Of a DNA stretch of 12,423 nucleotides, positions 1 through 6,694 are shown piece by piece. The notes under the pieces were generated by a model that was given only the letters and a program-made list of their open reading frames with translations, was not told the DNA's origin and did no database searches. The stretch is from Proteiniphilum sp. UBA5283 (GTDB lineage Bacteria; Bacteroidota; Bacteroidia; Bacteroidales; Dysgonomonadaceae): assembly GCA_002408485.1 (NCBI GenBank), contig DHSP01000009.1, positions 4,943 to 17,365 of the forward strand. Reading direction: 5' to 3'. Numbering within the stretch: the stretch's first letter is position 1; each line of letters starts with the position of its first letter. Made by a program: the position numbers and the translations under genes.

Positions 1-30
1 AGGGACTAAAAACCCCAAAGCTCATATTGA

Positions 31-73
31 GAAAGCGTTACCTCTCTTTCTGAAGAGTTGGAACGCTTTTCTT
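31..73 (+). terminator. Intrinsic terminator of a gene left of the window
   Basis: Arms AAAGCGTT (32-39) and AACGCTTT (62-69) pair perfectly. A second stem nests inside: CTCTT (44-48) with AAGAG (53-57), closing a TCTG tetraloop. The 3' side runs into TTTTCTT. The shape fits a rho-independent terminator for a plus-strand gene ending off the left edge. A TAA at 7-9 could be its stop, but too little is visible to say. The U-run is interrupted by a C, so the call is moderate. Confidence 0.45.
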
Positions 74-100
74 ATATAGCTTTAATCTTCTTTAACAACC

Positions 101-108
101 TATTTTTG
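101..108 (+). promoter_or_regulatory. Possible -7 promoter element for the outer-membrane protein/priA unit
   Basis: TATTTTTG matches the Bacteroidetes -7 consensus TAnnTTTG exactly, but no TTTG sits 19-21 nt upstream, so the promoter is weakly supported. If used, transcription would begin near 115 and leave a leader of about 150 nt. That leader holds an inverted repeat, ATCACAA (129-135) with TTGTGAT (144-150), and an alternative shorter hairpin ATCAC/GTGAT (129-133/139-143). I see no gene in 1-258. Confidence 0.3.
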
Positions 109-267
109 CTCTATTTTGTTAATCAGGTATCACAAGTAGTGATTTGTGATGAGTTCAACGATCAGCAAATATTATTACCGCTGAACGGTACAGGCGTAGA
201 CCATAAATTTCGTGTTATATGCGGTAGAGAAAAAGCAGAATGGAATGTTTTACCTAAAATGGACAAA

Positions 268-909
268 ATGAAAACAAAAACAACAATCAAAACAGGCATG
301 GCCATTATATTGCTGTCCATGCTCAGCGTTCCTGCCTTCTCACAGATCAGGTTTGGTGTAAAAGCTGACGTGGGATTGAATAACCCAAGCTTCAGCAGTG
401 ACGCACTCAAGGTTGAAAATATGACATCGTACAGTATCGGCCCCTCCATTGAAGCCATGTTTCTTCCATTGGGAGTAGGTACCCTCGGCATAGAGGCCTC
501 CCTTCTCTATAACGACAATCGCATGACAATTGCCCGGCTCTCGGGTGAAGGAACCGCTGCCGACAGGGATGTTTCAAACCGCTACCTGATACTCCCGGTA
601 AATGCAAAGTTGAAGTTTGGAACAGGGATGCTCCCACTCAGACTCTACGCTGCAGCAGGCCCCTACGCGGGATATCTTATTCAGGGCGATGAAATCGATT
701 TAGGACAGACCGCCGATCAGATAAAGGCGAAGGAGTTCCAGGCAGGCGTCAACTTGGGCCTTGGCTTTGAAGTGTTTAATATGATACAGGTAGGCGTAAA
801 CTACAGAGTTCAGCTTACCGACAATTATTCCATGGATGAACCGGACTGGGGTGATCCTCTTAACGGCAAATCAGAGATTTGGAGTATTACCGGGGCAATC
901 TATTTCTAA
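268..909 (+). CDS. Outer-membrane beta-barrel (porin-family) protein
   Basis: A small outer-membrane protein of 213 residues. The N-terminus is a Sec signal peptide: a basic stretch (MKTKTTIK), a hydrophobic core, then PAFS-Q as a signal peptidase I site near residue 25. The mature part alternates polar and apolar residues in strand-like blocks rich in Gly and aromatics (for example GTLGIEASLLYND, YAAAGPYAGYLI, VGVNYRVQL). It ends in Tyr-Phe, the C-terminal aromatic typical of BAM substrates. It most resembles the OmpA-like/OMP_b-brl eight-strand barrel class common in Bacteroidetes; no ligand can be inferred. The start at 268 places the signal peptide at the N-terminus; ATG 259 (three residues longer) is possible. 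The frame stays open up to 58, but those extra 70 residues do not fit a secreted protein. priA follows after 3 nt, so the two are probably cotranscribed. Confidence 0.8.
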   Translation: MKTKTTIKTGMAIILLSMLSVPAFSQIRFGVKADVGLNNPSFSSDALKVENMTSYSIGPSIEAMFLPLGVGTLGIEASLLYNDNRMTIARLSGEGTAADRDVSNRYLILPVNAKLKFGTGMLPLRLYAAAGPYAGYLIQGDEIDLGQTADQIKAKEFQAGVNLGLGFEVFNMIQVGVNYRVQLTDNYSMDEPDWGDPLNGKSEIWSITGAIYF

Positions 910-912
910 TGC

Positions 913-3150
913 ATGTATGCTGATGTAATACTTCCGCTTCCGCTCGCCGATCTGTTCACCTACGCCATTCCGGAGGAGATGCAACCGAAGATCGGCGTTG
1001 GATTCAGGGTAATTGTCCCTTTCGGGAGCCGAAAGCACTACACCGCCATCGTTGCACATATTCACCGGGAAGCGCCGGAGAATATGGAAATAAAACCGAT
1101 TTACTCCCTCATTGATTCACACCCGGTAGTGAATGAACAACAATTGAAGTTGTGGGAGTGGATCTCTTTTTATTATCTCTCTCCTCTAGGTGAAGTCTAC
1201 AAAGCGGCCTTACCCCCCTCAATGAAACCACAGGATCTGCTTGATTCTTATACTCCTCATACCGAAACTTTCCTGCAGATAAACCCGATGTTAGACACGA
1301 AATCTGTGCATGAACTGGTGGGAAGGGCAAAAAAACAACAGGCACTCCTGGAGAAAATAAGGCATTTCCTTTATGATAACGGGGCAGAGCGCATCAGTAA
1401 AAAGCAGGTTTCCGGGCTTAGTGCATATTCACCTTCTGTCCTGAACGGATTGCTGCAAAAAGAGATCCTTCTCTCCTTTCGCGTAGAAACAAGTCGGCTC
1501 GACACAAATATTGTACCAACGCGTGCACCCTATCCGCTGAATGGACATCAACACGAAGCGTTTCTCAATATCAGCGAATGCTTCCGTCACAAACAGACCT
1601 GCCTGCTGCACGGTGTCACCTCAAGCGGTAAAACAGAGATCTATATACATCTCATTGCACAATTCCTGGCAGAGGGGAAACAAACGCTTTATTTGCTGCC
1701 GGAGATCGCACTCACCACACAGCTCACGCAGCGATTACAGGCAGTGTTCGGCACCCGGCTGGGTATTTATCATTCCCGCATCAACGACAACGAACGTGCA
1801 GAGATCTGGCAGAAGATGTTGTCATCACACCCCTACGAGATCATTATTGGTGTACGCTCCTCGCTGTTTCTTCCCTTTCAACAACTCGGGCTCGTGATCG
1901 TGGATGAGGAACACGAAAGCAGTTACAAACAGCAGGATCCTGCCCCCCGGTACCATGCACGAGATGCAGCTGTCATGCTGGCTCATTTTTTTGGAGCAAA
2001 GACATTGCTGGGATCGGCCACTCCATCAATAGAATCCTATTATAATTCACAGACAGGCAAGTATGGGCTGGTCACACTTACCGAACGATTTAACAATTCA
2101 ATGATGCCGGAGATCCGGCTTGAAAACACACGGGAGTTGCGTCGCAGAAAAAAAATGAAGTCACTGCTCTCCCCCCTGCTTATTGAACTGATCGATTCGG
2201 CTTTAAAGAACGACGAACAGGCAATTCTCTTCCGCAACAGGCGGGGCTTCGCACCAATGATTGCCTGCAGCCAGTGTGAATGGACACCCAAATGTGTTCG
2301 TTGCGACGTTTCACTCACCTACCATAAAAGAATTAACAGACTGGTATGTCATTATTGCAACAATGCATATACAGTCCCTGCAACATGTCCGTCCTGCCAT
2401 CAAAAAAGTCTGGAGCCAATGGGACTGGGAACGGAAAAACTGGAAGAAGAGGTTTCCCGGCTTTTTCCGGGTAGTGTGGTAAAAAGGATGGATTTGGACT
2501 CAACCCGAGGAAAGGAGAGTTACGCACGGATCATACAAGACTTCCAGGAACAGAAGATTCAGATACTGGTAGGGACACAGATGCTTTCCAAAGGACTGGA
2601 TTTTGATCACGTGAAAGTAGTAGGAATCATTTCTGCAGACTCGTTGCTCAACTACCCGGATTTCCGTTCTCACGAACGGGGCTTTCAACTGATGACACAG
2701 GCAGCAGGCCGGGCCGGAAGAAAACAGCAGCAGGGAACAGTCATCATTCAGAGTGCTGATCCCGGACACCCCATTTACACCTTTGTAACCAAAAACGATT
2801 ACGCAGGTTTCTATAATACCCAACTCGAGGAACGAAAATTATTCCGATACCCGCCTTTTTACAGATTAATTCGCATCTTATGCAAGCACAAGGATGCAGG
2901 AAAGACCGAGAAGGCTGCCTTACGTTTTGCGGAACTAATCAGGATGTCTTTGCACGAACGGGTTCTGGGACCCAACAAACCCCTTGTGGGACGCATACAA
3001 CTGTACCACATTCGCGAAATTTTATTGAAACTGGAGAATGGACTACCCTTACAGCAGGTACGAGAGATCCTGAAAAAAGCAGAAGTCATGCTGCGCCAGG
3101 AACATGATTTAAAACATGTTATCCTATATTACGACGTGGATCCGCTATAA
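913..3150 (+). CDS. priA: Primosomal protein N' (replication restart helicase PriA)
   Basis: A superfamily 2 3'-5' DNA helicase that recognises stalled forks and D-loops and reloads the replicative helicase. It has 745 residues and looks complete. The N-terminal 3'-DNA-binding domain (about 1-105) begins YADVILPLPL. The helicase core follows: Walker A GVTSSGKTE (Lys240), Walker B/DEEH box (Asp331-His334), GSATPS (motif III), VGTQMLSKGLDFDHV (motif V) and QAAGRAGR (596-603, motif VI). All eight zinc-ligand cysteines are present in four pairs: Cys452/455, 461/464, 479/482 and 492/495. The start ATG lies 3 nt after the stop of the outer-membrane protein gene with no Shine-Dalgarno, suggesting coupled translation or reinitiation. 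A terminator follows directly. Pairing a DNA-restart helicase with an envelope protein is odd, but I infer no functional link. Confidence 0.96.
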   Translation: MYADVILPLPLADLFTYAIPEEMQPKIGVGFRVIVPFGSRKHYTAIVAHIHREAPENMEIKPIYSLIDSHPVVNEQQLKLWEWISFYYLSPLGEVYKAALPPSMKPQDLLDSYTPHTETFLQINPMLDTKSVHELVGRAKKQQALLEKIRHFLYDNGAERISKKQVSGLSAYSPSVLNGLLQKEILLSFRVETSRLDTNIVPTRAPYPLNGHQHEAFLNISECFRHKQTCLLHGVTSSGKTEIYIHLIAQFLAEGKQTLYLLPEIALTTQLTQRLQAVFGTRLGIYHSRINDNERAEIWQKMLSSHPYEIIIGVRSSLFLPFQQLGLVIVDEEHESSYKQQDPAPRYHARDAAVMLAHFFGAKTLLGSATPSIESYYNSQTGKYGLVTLTERFNNSMMPEIRLENTRELRRRKKMKSLLSPLLIELIDSALKNDEQAILFRNRRGFAPMIACSQCEWTPKCVRCDVSLTYHKRINRLVCHYCNNAYTVPATCPSCHQKSLEPMGLGTEKLEEEVSRLFPGSVVKRMDLDSTRGKESYARIIQDFQEQKIQILVGTQMLSKGLDFDHVKVVGIISADSLLNYPDFRSHERGFQLMTQAAGRAGRKQQQGTVIIQSADPGHPIYTFVTKNDYAGFYNTQLEERKLFRYPPFYRLIRILCKHKDAGKTEKAALRFAELIRMSLHERVLGPNKPLVGRIQLYHIREILLKLENGLPLQQVREILKKAEVMLRQEHDLKHVILYYDVDPL

Positions 3151-3152
3151 AT

Positions 3153-3191
3153 AAAAAAAGCCGGAGGTTCTCTCGAACCACCGGCTCTTTT
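3153..3191. terminator. Bidirectional intrinsic terminator between priA and rng
   Basis: The stem AGCCGG-a-GGTTC (3159-3170) pairs with GAACC-a-CCGGCT (3175-3186) around the tetraloop TCTC, with one A-A mismatch. An A-tract on the left (3153-3159) becomes a U-run for the minus-strand rng transcript, and CTTTTCT on the right serves priA. The U-run is longer for rng. Convergent genes sharing one hairpin explains the short 67-nt gap. Confidence 0.85.
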
Positions 3192-3201
3192 CTATCCATT
3201 G

Positions 3202-3216
3202 TTCCACAGGGTGGAA
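3202..3216 (-). other. Second hairpin in the rng 3' untranslated region
   Basis: TTCCAC (3202-3207) and GTGGAA (3211-3216) form a perfect 6-bp stem with a 3-nt loop, one base past the rng stop codon and upstream of the main terminator. It has no U-run of its own, so it is not a terminator alone. It could protect the 3' end or slow ribosome or RNase passage. Chance is also possible. Confidence 0.4.
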
Positions 3217-3217
3217 T

Positions 3218-4786
3218 CTATTTCATTTCAATTTCTTCTTTCAGGTCTATTTCGTTTCCTTCATGGTCGTAAAAAGTATACTGCAGGAACCCGAGCTTCT
3301 GATCGGGGATAATTTTCATTCCCACATTAAATTTTTTCTTCCACTTATACTTCAACGAAAACCAACCCTGCTGAACATACGCTGCAACATAGGGGTGTAT
3401 GTGCAGACTGAATTTCTTCACTTTTAACTTGTTGACCAAATAATCGATTTTCCCTTCCAAAGTGTCGGTGAAAAGTATCGACGATTTAATCTTTCCTTTA
3501 CCAAAGCAAGTGGGGCATACTTCGCTTGTGGTAACTTCCATTTCGGGTCGAACACGCTGACGCGTGATCTGCATTAAGCCGAACTTACTCAATGGCAAAA
3601 TGTTGTGCTTAGCTCTATCATGGGCCATTAGCTCCTGCATTTTGGAGAGAAGCTTATTCCGATGATCAGCCTTGCTCATATCGATGAAGTCGATGACTAT
3701 GATGCCGCCCATATCCCGCAATCGCAATTGGCGGGCAATCTCTTCTGCGGCAGCCACATTTACTTCGTAGGCACTCTCTTCCTGACCAAGTTTCGATTTG
3801 TTGCGATTGCCGCTGTTTACGTCAATCACATGCAACGCTTCGGTGTGTTCAATAATCAGATAGGCACCGTTTTTGAATGTTACAGTTTTACCAAAGAGCG
3901 ATTTTACCTGTTTTGTAATGCCGAAATTATCCAAAATTGGCAATGCACCGTTGTAATCCTTTACAATGTTTTTTCTTTCCGGTGCAATAATGCTCACATA
4001 TTCGGCAATTTGCTTCGATACATTTTTGTCGTTGACATGTATCTGCTCGAAAGAAGGATTAAAAATATCGCGTAACAGCGCTACCGTGCGTCCTGTCTCC
4101 TCAAAAATGAGGGAGGGAGCTTTCGCTTTCTGTATCTTGCCGATATTGTCTTCCCATTTCTTGACCAGCACTTTTAGCTCTGCATCAAGGTCGGCTACCC
4201 TTTTACCCTCGGCATTGGTGCGAATGATAACACCGAAATTCTTGGGCTTGATGCTTTGTATGAGCTGCCTGAGTCGTGCGCGCTCTTCGCGCGATTTGAT
4301 TTTTTGCGATACCGACACCCGGTCAATAAATGGAATCAACACCATAAACCTTCCGGCGAACGAAATTTCGGCTGTCAACCTCGGACCTTTGGTCGATATG
4401 GGCTCTTTGGCGATTTGAACCAATATTTCCTGCCCAACTTTCAAAATGTCCGAAATGGAACCCTCTTTGTCGATATCGGGTTGCAGCTTCATCTTCTGAA
4501 GCTGTGGAATCTTTTTCTTGTCTTCAACAAGCTTCTGAAAATACAGAACCGAGTTGAACTCAACCCCTAAATCCAAATAGTGAAGAAAAGCGTCCTTTTT
4601 GTGTCCCACGTTCACAAATGCAGCGTTGAGGGCGGGCATCAGCTTTTTAACTTTGCCCATGTAGATGTTCCCAACCGCAAAGGAGCCTTCCTGGCTCTCT
4701 TGTTGCAGCTCCACCAGTTTCTTGTCTTCGAGAACCGCAATGGTTATTTCTTTGGGTTGAACATCTACAACAAGTTCGCTTGTCAC
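3218..4786 (-). CDS. rng: Ribonuclease G (RNase E/G family)
   Basis: An endoribonuclease of the RNase E/G family that cuts single-stranded A/U-rich RNA in rRNA 5'-end maturation and mRNA turnover. Its 522 residues match a catalytic-core-only enzyme; the long disordered degradosome scaffold of RNase E is absent. An S1-like domain lies near residues 35-125 (GNIYMGKVKKL, AFVNVGHKKDAFLH). The catalytic metal ligands are Asp322 in HVIDVNSGN and Asp366 in VIDFIDM. The zinc-link cysteines are Cys424 and Cys427 in CPTCFGKGK. The start is GTG at 4786: no ATG exists upstream before an in-frame stop, and the following MTSELVVDVQ matches the family N-terminus. It lies 173 nt after the bS22-like gene on the same strand, with a structured leader between. 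E. coli rne is autoregulated through its leader, so similar control is plausible here but unproven. Confidence 0.93.
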   Translation of the reverse strand: MTSELVVDVQPKEITIAVLEDKKLVELQQESQEGSFAVGNIYMGKVKKLMPALNAAFVNVGHKKDAFLHYLDLGVEFNSVLYFQKLVEDKKKIPQLQKMKLQPDIDKEGSISDILKVGQEILVQIAKEPISTKGPRLTAEISFAGRFMVLIPFIDRVSVSQKIKSREERARLRQLIQSIKPKNFGVIIRTNAEGKRVADLDAELKVLVKKWEDNIGKIQKAKAPSLIFEETGRTVALLRDIFNPSFEQIHVNDKNVSKQIAEYVSIIAPERKNIVKDYNGALPILDNFGITKQVKSLFGKTVTFKNGAYLIIEHTEALHVIDVNSGNRNKSKLGQEESAYEVNVAAAEEIARQLRLRDMGGIIVIDFIDMSKADHRNKLLSKMQELMAHDRAKHNILPLSKFGLMQITRQRVRPEMEVTTSEVCPTCFGKGKIKSSILFTDTLEGKIDYLVNKLKVKKFSLHIHPYVAAYVQQGWFSLKYKWKKKFNVGMKIIPDQKLGFLQYTFYDHEGNEIDLKEEIEMK

Positions 4787-4816
4787 AATTGTTCGTTTTT
4801 TAAATGTTTATAAACT

Positions 4817-4925
4817 AAATCCGGATTTCTGTCTCCCAACAGAATGTGGTTCACGCCAGAACCAACCCTTTGTTTTAATACACAAAGAACAAACTTAATA
4901 CCCGAAAGGTTCTTTTTAAGTTTGT
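4817..4925 (-). promoter_or_regulatory. Structured untranslated leader before rng
   Basis: Read in the direction of rng, four inverted repeats follow one another: ACAAACTTAA/TTAAGTTTGT (arms 4916-4925 and 4889-4898), CTTTGT/ACAAAG (4868-4873/4882-4887), TGGTTC/GAACCA (4847-4852/4859-4864) and the 12-bp palindrome AAATCCGGATTT (4817-4828), which ends 30 nt before the GTG. Competing pairs also exist: AAAGAAC (4884-4890) with GTTCTTT (4909-4915), and AGAACC (4858-4863) with GGTTCT (4908-4913). Mutually exclusive helices are what a regulatory leader would show. I know of no named family that matches. The bases are seen; the function is inferred. Confidence 0.45.
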
Positions 4926-4941
4926 CCCTGTATATGGTTTG

Positions 4942-4966
4942 TAAAAAAGCGTTACAGGCTTATTTC
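4942..4966 (-). terminator. Weak intrinsic terminator or attenuator after the bS22-like gene
   Basis: On the minus strand, AAATAAGC (containing the stop codon of the 30-aa gene) can pair with GCTTTTTT through eight positions with one U-U mismatch, around a 7-nt loop. It ends in a run of U. Such a weak stem would let part of transcription continue into rng, setting a higher level of HU and the bS22-like protein than of RNase G. Stem strength is marginal. Confidence 0.3.
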
Positions 4967-5052
4967 TTCTTCTTGTGCCTGTTTTTTCTCAGTCTCTTTT
5001 TACGCTTGTGTACAGACATTTTATGCCTTTTTCTTTTTTTTCCGCTTGGCAT
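4960..5052 (-). CDS. Tiny basic ribosomal-type protein (AURKAIP1/COX24, bS22/mS38-like), 30 aa
   Basis: A 30-residue protein made almost only of Lys, Arg and His, beginning MPSGKKRKRHKMSVHKRKKR and ending in a lysine run. The KRKRHKM...HKRKKRLRKNRHK pattern resembles the AURKAIP1/COX24 family, whose mycobacterial member bS22 and mitochondrial member mS38 sit on the small ribosomal subunit near the decoding region. I infer the same role. It lies 24 nt after HU and upstream of rng, so the three probably share a transcript. It has a strong Shine-Dalgarno sequence (AAGGAG, 8 nt before ATG), which the neighbours lack. It is easily missed because of its length. Low-complexity basic sequence can mislead, but the start, the SD, the conserved-looking pattern and the position all agree. 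Confidence 0.82.
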   Translation of the reverse strand: MPSGKKRKRHKMSVHKRKKRLRKNRHKKKK

Positions 5053-5060
5053 TTTAGTAT

Positions 5061-5066
5061 CTCCTT
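5061..5066 (-). promoter_or_regulatory. Strong Shine-Dalgarno sequence of the 30-aa gene
   Basis: AAGGAG on the minus strand lies 8 nt before the ATG, the ideal spacing. None of the other twelve coding starts I checked in the window has a comparable element. Bacteroidetes ribosomes generally do not use SD pairing because the 16S rRNA 3' tail is sequestered on the 30S platform. An SD here is therefore exceptional and fixes the start codon. Confidence 0.8.
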
Positions 5067-5076
5067 ATTAATTAAA

Positions 5077-5358
5077 TTATTTGGTTTCTTTTACTTTCGC
5101 TACAAACGTTTTTGCCGGCTTAAAAGCAGGAATATTGTGTTCGGGAATGATAATGGTGGTATTTTTTGAAATGTTGCGGGCCGTTTTTTGCGCTCTTCTT
5201 TTTACAATAAAGCTGCCGAAACCTCTTAAATACACGTTTTCGTTGTTTGCCAAAGAATCTTTCACTACGTCCATAAAAGATTCCACCGTTGCCAATACTG
5301 ATGCCTTATCAACCCCAGTGTTCTTTGCAATCTCATTTACAATGTCTGCTTTAGTCAT
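5077..5358 (-). CDS. HU-family histone-like DNA-binding protein
   Basis: A nucleoid protein that binds and bends DNA as a dimer. Its 93 residues match the usual HU length (about 90). The N-terminal helices read MTKADIVNEIAKNTGVDKASV. The family signature GFGSFIVKRRAQKTARN follows near residues 46-62, and the DNA-clasping beta-arm carries the intercalating proline in PEHNIPAFKPAKTF (about 71-84). The start is ATG with an A/T-rich upstream and no Shine-Dalgarno. It is the first gene of the HU / bS22-like / rng unit, divergent from mutY. A short basic C-terminus (KVKETK) ends it. Bacteroidetes carry several HU paralogues, so a specific hupA/hupB name is not justified. Confidence 0.93.
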   Translation of the reverse strand: MTKADIVNEIAKNTGVDKASVLATVESFMDVVKDSLANNENVYLRGFGSFIVKRRAQKTARNISKNTTIIIPEHNIPAFKPAKTFVAKVKETK

Positions 5359-5420
5359 TTTATTTATATTTTAAAATATTAATAATAATAGCGTGTGTTA
5401 ATTAGTAAAATTTTGGATTG

Positions 5421-5428
5421 CAAATATA
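5421..5428 (-). promoter_or_regulatory. -7 element of the HU promoter
   Basis: Minus-strand TATATTTG matches TAnnTTTG exactly, about 63 nt before the HU start. The -33 position has only a TTAC-like sequence, so the upstream half is weak. It is preceded by a run of nine A on the minus strand, which may act as an UP-like element. Expected transcription start is near 5414. Confidence 0.5.
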
Positions 5429-5511
5429 TAGCTTTTTTTTTAACCCGTAAAATAATTGCAGGTAAATTTTCTGTTTTTGAATTATTTTCCGTAAAAATAC
5501 TTTTTTTGGAT

Positions 5512-5519
5512 TAGTTTTG
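5512..5519 (+). promoter_or_regulatory. -7 element of the mutY promoter
   Basis: TAGTTTTG matches TAnnTTTG exactly and lies 19 nt before the mutY ATG, so the leader would be only about 12 nt. No clear TTTG lies at -33. The A/T-rich 180-nt gap to HU holds both divergent promoters; I see no other gene in it. Confidence 0.5.
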
Positions 5520-5538
5520 TAGGTCAACAAAGAAAGAA

Positions 5539-6609
5539 ATGAAAGCAAAAAAAAATCAATCTGACATCACCGCGACACTATTAAGCTGGTACAGTGAACA
5601 CAAACGTGAGCTGCCCTGGCGTGAAACCGCAGACCCCTATCTCATCTGGGTATCAGAGGTGATTTTGCAGCAGACACGTATTGCCCAGGGGACGAGCTAT
5701 TATCTGCGTTTTGTGAATCGTTTTCCCAACGTACAGATGCTAGCGGAAGCAGAAGAGGAAGAGGTGCTCAAACTATGGCAAGGCCTTGGTTATTACACAC
5801 GTGCCCGAAACTTGCACGTAGCGGCGAAACAGATCATGAGCCGTTTCAACGGCATATTTCCTGCTAACTATTCCGATATTCTCTCGCTGAAAGGGGTTGG
5901 CAAATATACGGCTGCAGCCATTTCGTCCATCGCATTTCATGCTCCCTATGCTGTGGTAGACGGGAATGTGTTCAGAGTAATCGCCCGCCTGTTTGCCGTG
6001 GAAGTTCCTATTGACAACAAGGAAGGACAAAGAATTATTTCCGAAATTGCTCAATCACTTATTCACACCGGCCAACCGGGCACCTACAATCAAGCAATTA
6101 TGGATTTTGGCTCACTGGTTTGCACTCCGGCACGGCCAAAATGTGCCGAATGTCCATTACAGGCAGTTTGTGTAGCATATGAAACAAAGAAGGTCTCTTA
6201 TTTTCCGGTCATCCGCCCAAAGCCACCAGTAAGAAATCGTTATTTCAATTATCTCCATATCATTCAAGGTGGTAAAACGTTCATTCAAAAGAGAAACAAT
6301 ACCGATATCTGGAAAAACCTGTACGAATTCCCGTTGATAGAGACTCCGGATTCTGTAGATCTTTTCCAACTTTTCCAGACAAGTGATTTTCGGCATCTTT
6401 TTCCGGAAATCATTACCCTGTCGATAGATCACCGGTTCACACTGAAGCATCAACTTTCGCATCAGGCTATCCACAGCAAATTTTACAGGGTGGAGATTGC
6501 AGAAGAGACAGTCTTTACTCCACCGGAGAGACTCATCTGCATCGACGAAAAAGAGCTTTCCGGATACCCGGTTTCCAGGCTTACCGAAAAGTACATGGAA
6601 ACTATTTAA
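5539..6609 (+). CDS. mutY: Adenine DNA glycosylase MutY
   Basis: A base-excision repair enzyme that removes adenine opposite 8-oxoguanine, preventing G:C to T:A changes. It has 356 residues. The HhH-GPD domain spans about 10-190. The catalytic Glu40 is in SEVILQQTR, the helix-hairpin-helix is LKGVGKYTAAAI (117-128), and the catalytic Asp141 is in VDGNVFR. The four [4Fe-4S] ligands follow as C-X6-C-X2-C-X5-C: Cys195, 202, 205 and 211. The C-terminal NUDIX-like domain that reads 8-oxoG includes DIWKNLYEFPL and the HQLSHQ motif. All key residues are intact. It begins the plus-strand mutY-ssb-gldE cluster, which is widely conserved in Bacteroidetes, with ssb starting 85 nt downstream under its own promoter. 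Confidence 0.95.
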   Translation: MKAKKNQSDITATLLSWYSEHKRELPWRETADPYLIWVSEVILQQTRIAQGTSYYLRFVNRFPNVQMLAEAEEEEVLKLWQGLGYYTRARNLHVAAKQIMSRFNGIFPANYSDILSLKGVGKYTAAAISSIAFHAPYAVVDGNVFRVIARLFAVEVPIDNKEGQRIISEIAQSLIHTGQPGTYNQAIMDFGSLVCTPARPKCAECPLQAVCVAYETKKVSYFPVIRPKPPVRNRYFNYLHIIQGGKTFIQKRNNTDIWKNLYEFPLIETPDSVDLFQLFQTSDFRHLFPEIITLSIDHRFTLKHQLSHQAIHSKFYRVEIAEETVFTPPERLICIDEKELSGYPVSRLTEKYMETI

Positions 6610-6618
6610 TGTTTTCTA

Positions 6619-6649
6619 TTTGCCAATATCAAAATTATACTTAATTTTG
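6619..6649 (+). promoter_or_regulatory. Bacteroidetes-type promoter of ssb
   Basis: TTTG (6619-6622), exactly 19 nt of spacer, then TAATTTTG (6642-6649). Both halves match the primary-sigma consensus TTTG-N19-TAnnTTTG. Transcription should begin near 6656, giving a leader of about 40 nt. It lies in the 85-nt gap after mutY. Confidence 0.82.
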
Positions 6650-6694
6650 CTATTATAGCGTAAAACTATTCTTAAACCAAAAAAATCTTAAGTT

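Noticed and set aside
58..267. Upstream extension of the outer-membrane protein by 70 residues
   Set aside because: It would bury the clear Sec signal peptide at residue 71 and overlaps a terminator hairpin; the start at 268 is far more likely.
4890..4924. TAAGTTTG, a perfect -7 box, on both strands within the rng leader palindrome
   Set aside because: No TTTG lies at the right distance on either strand; the match follows from the palindrome, so I did not call an rng promoter.
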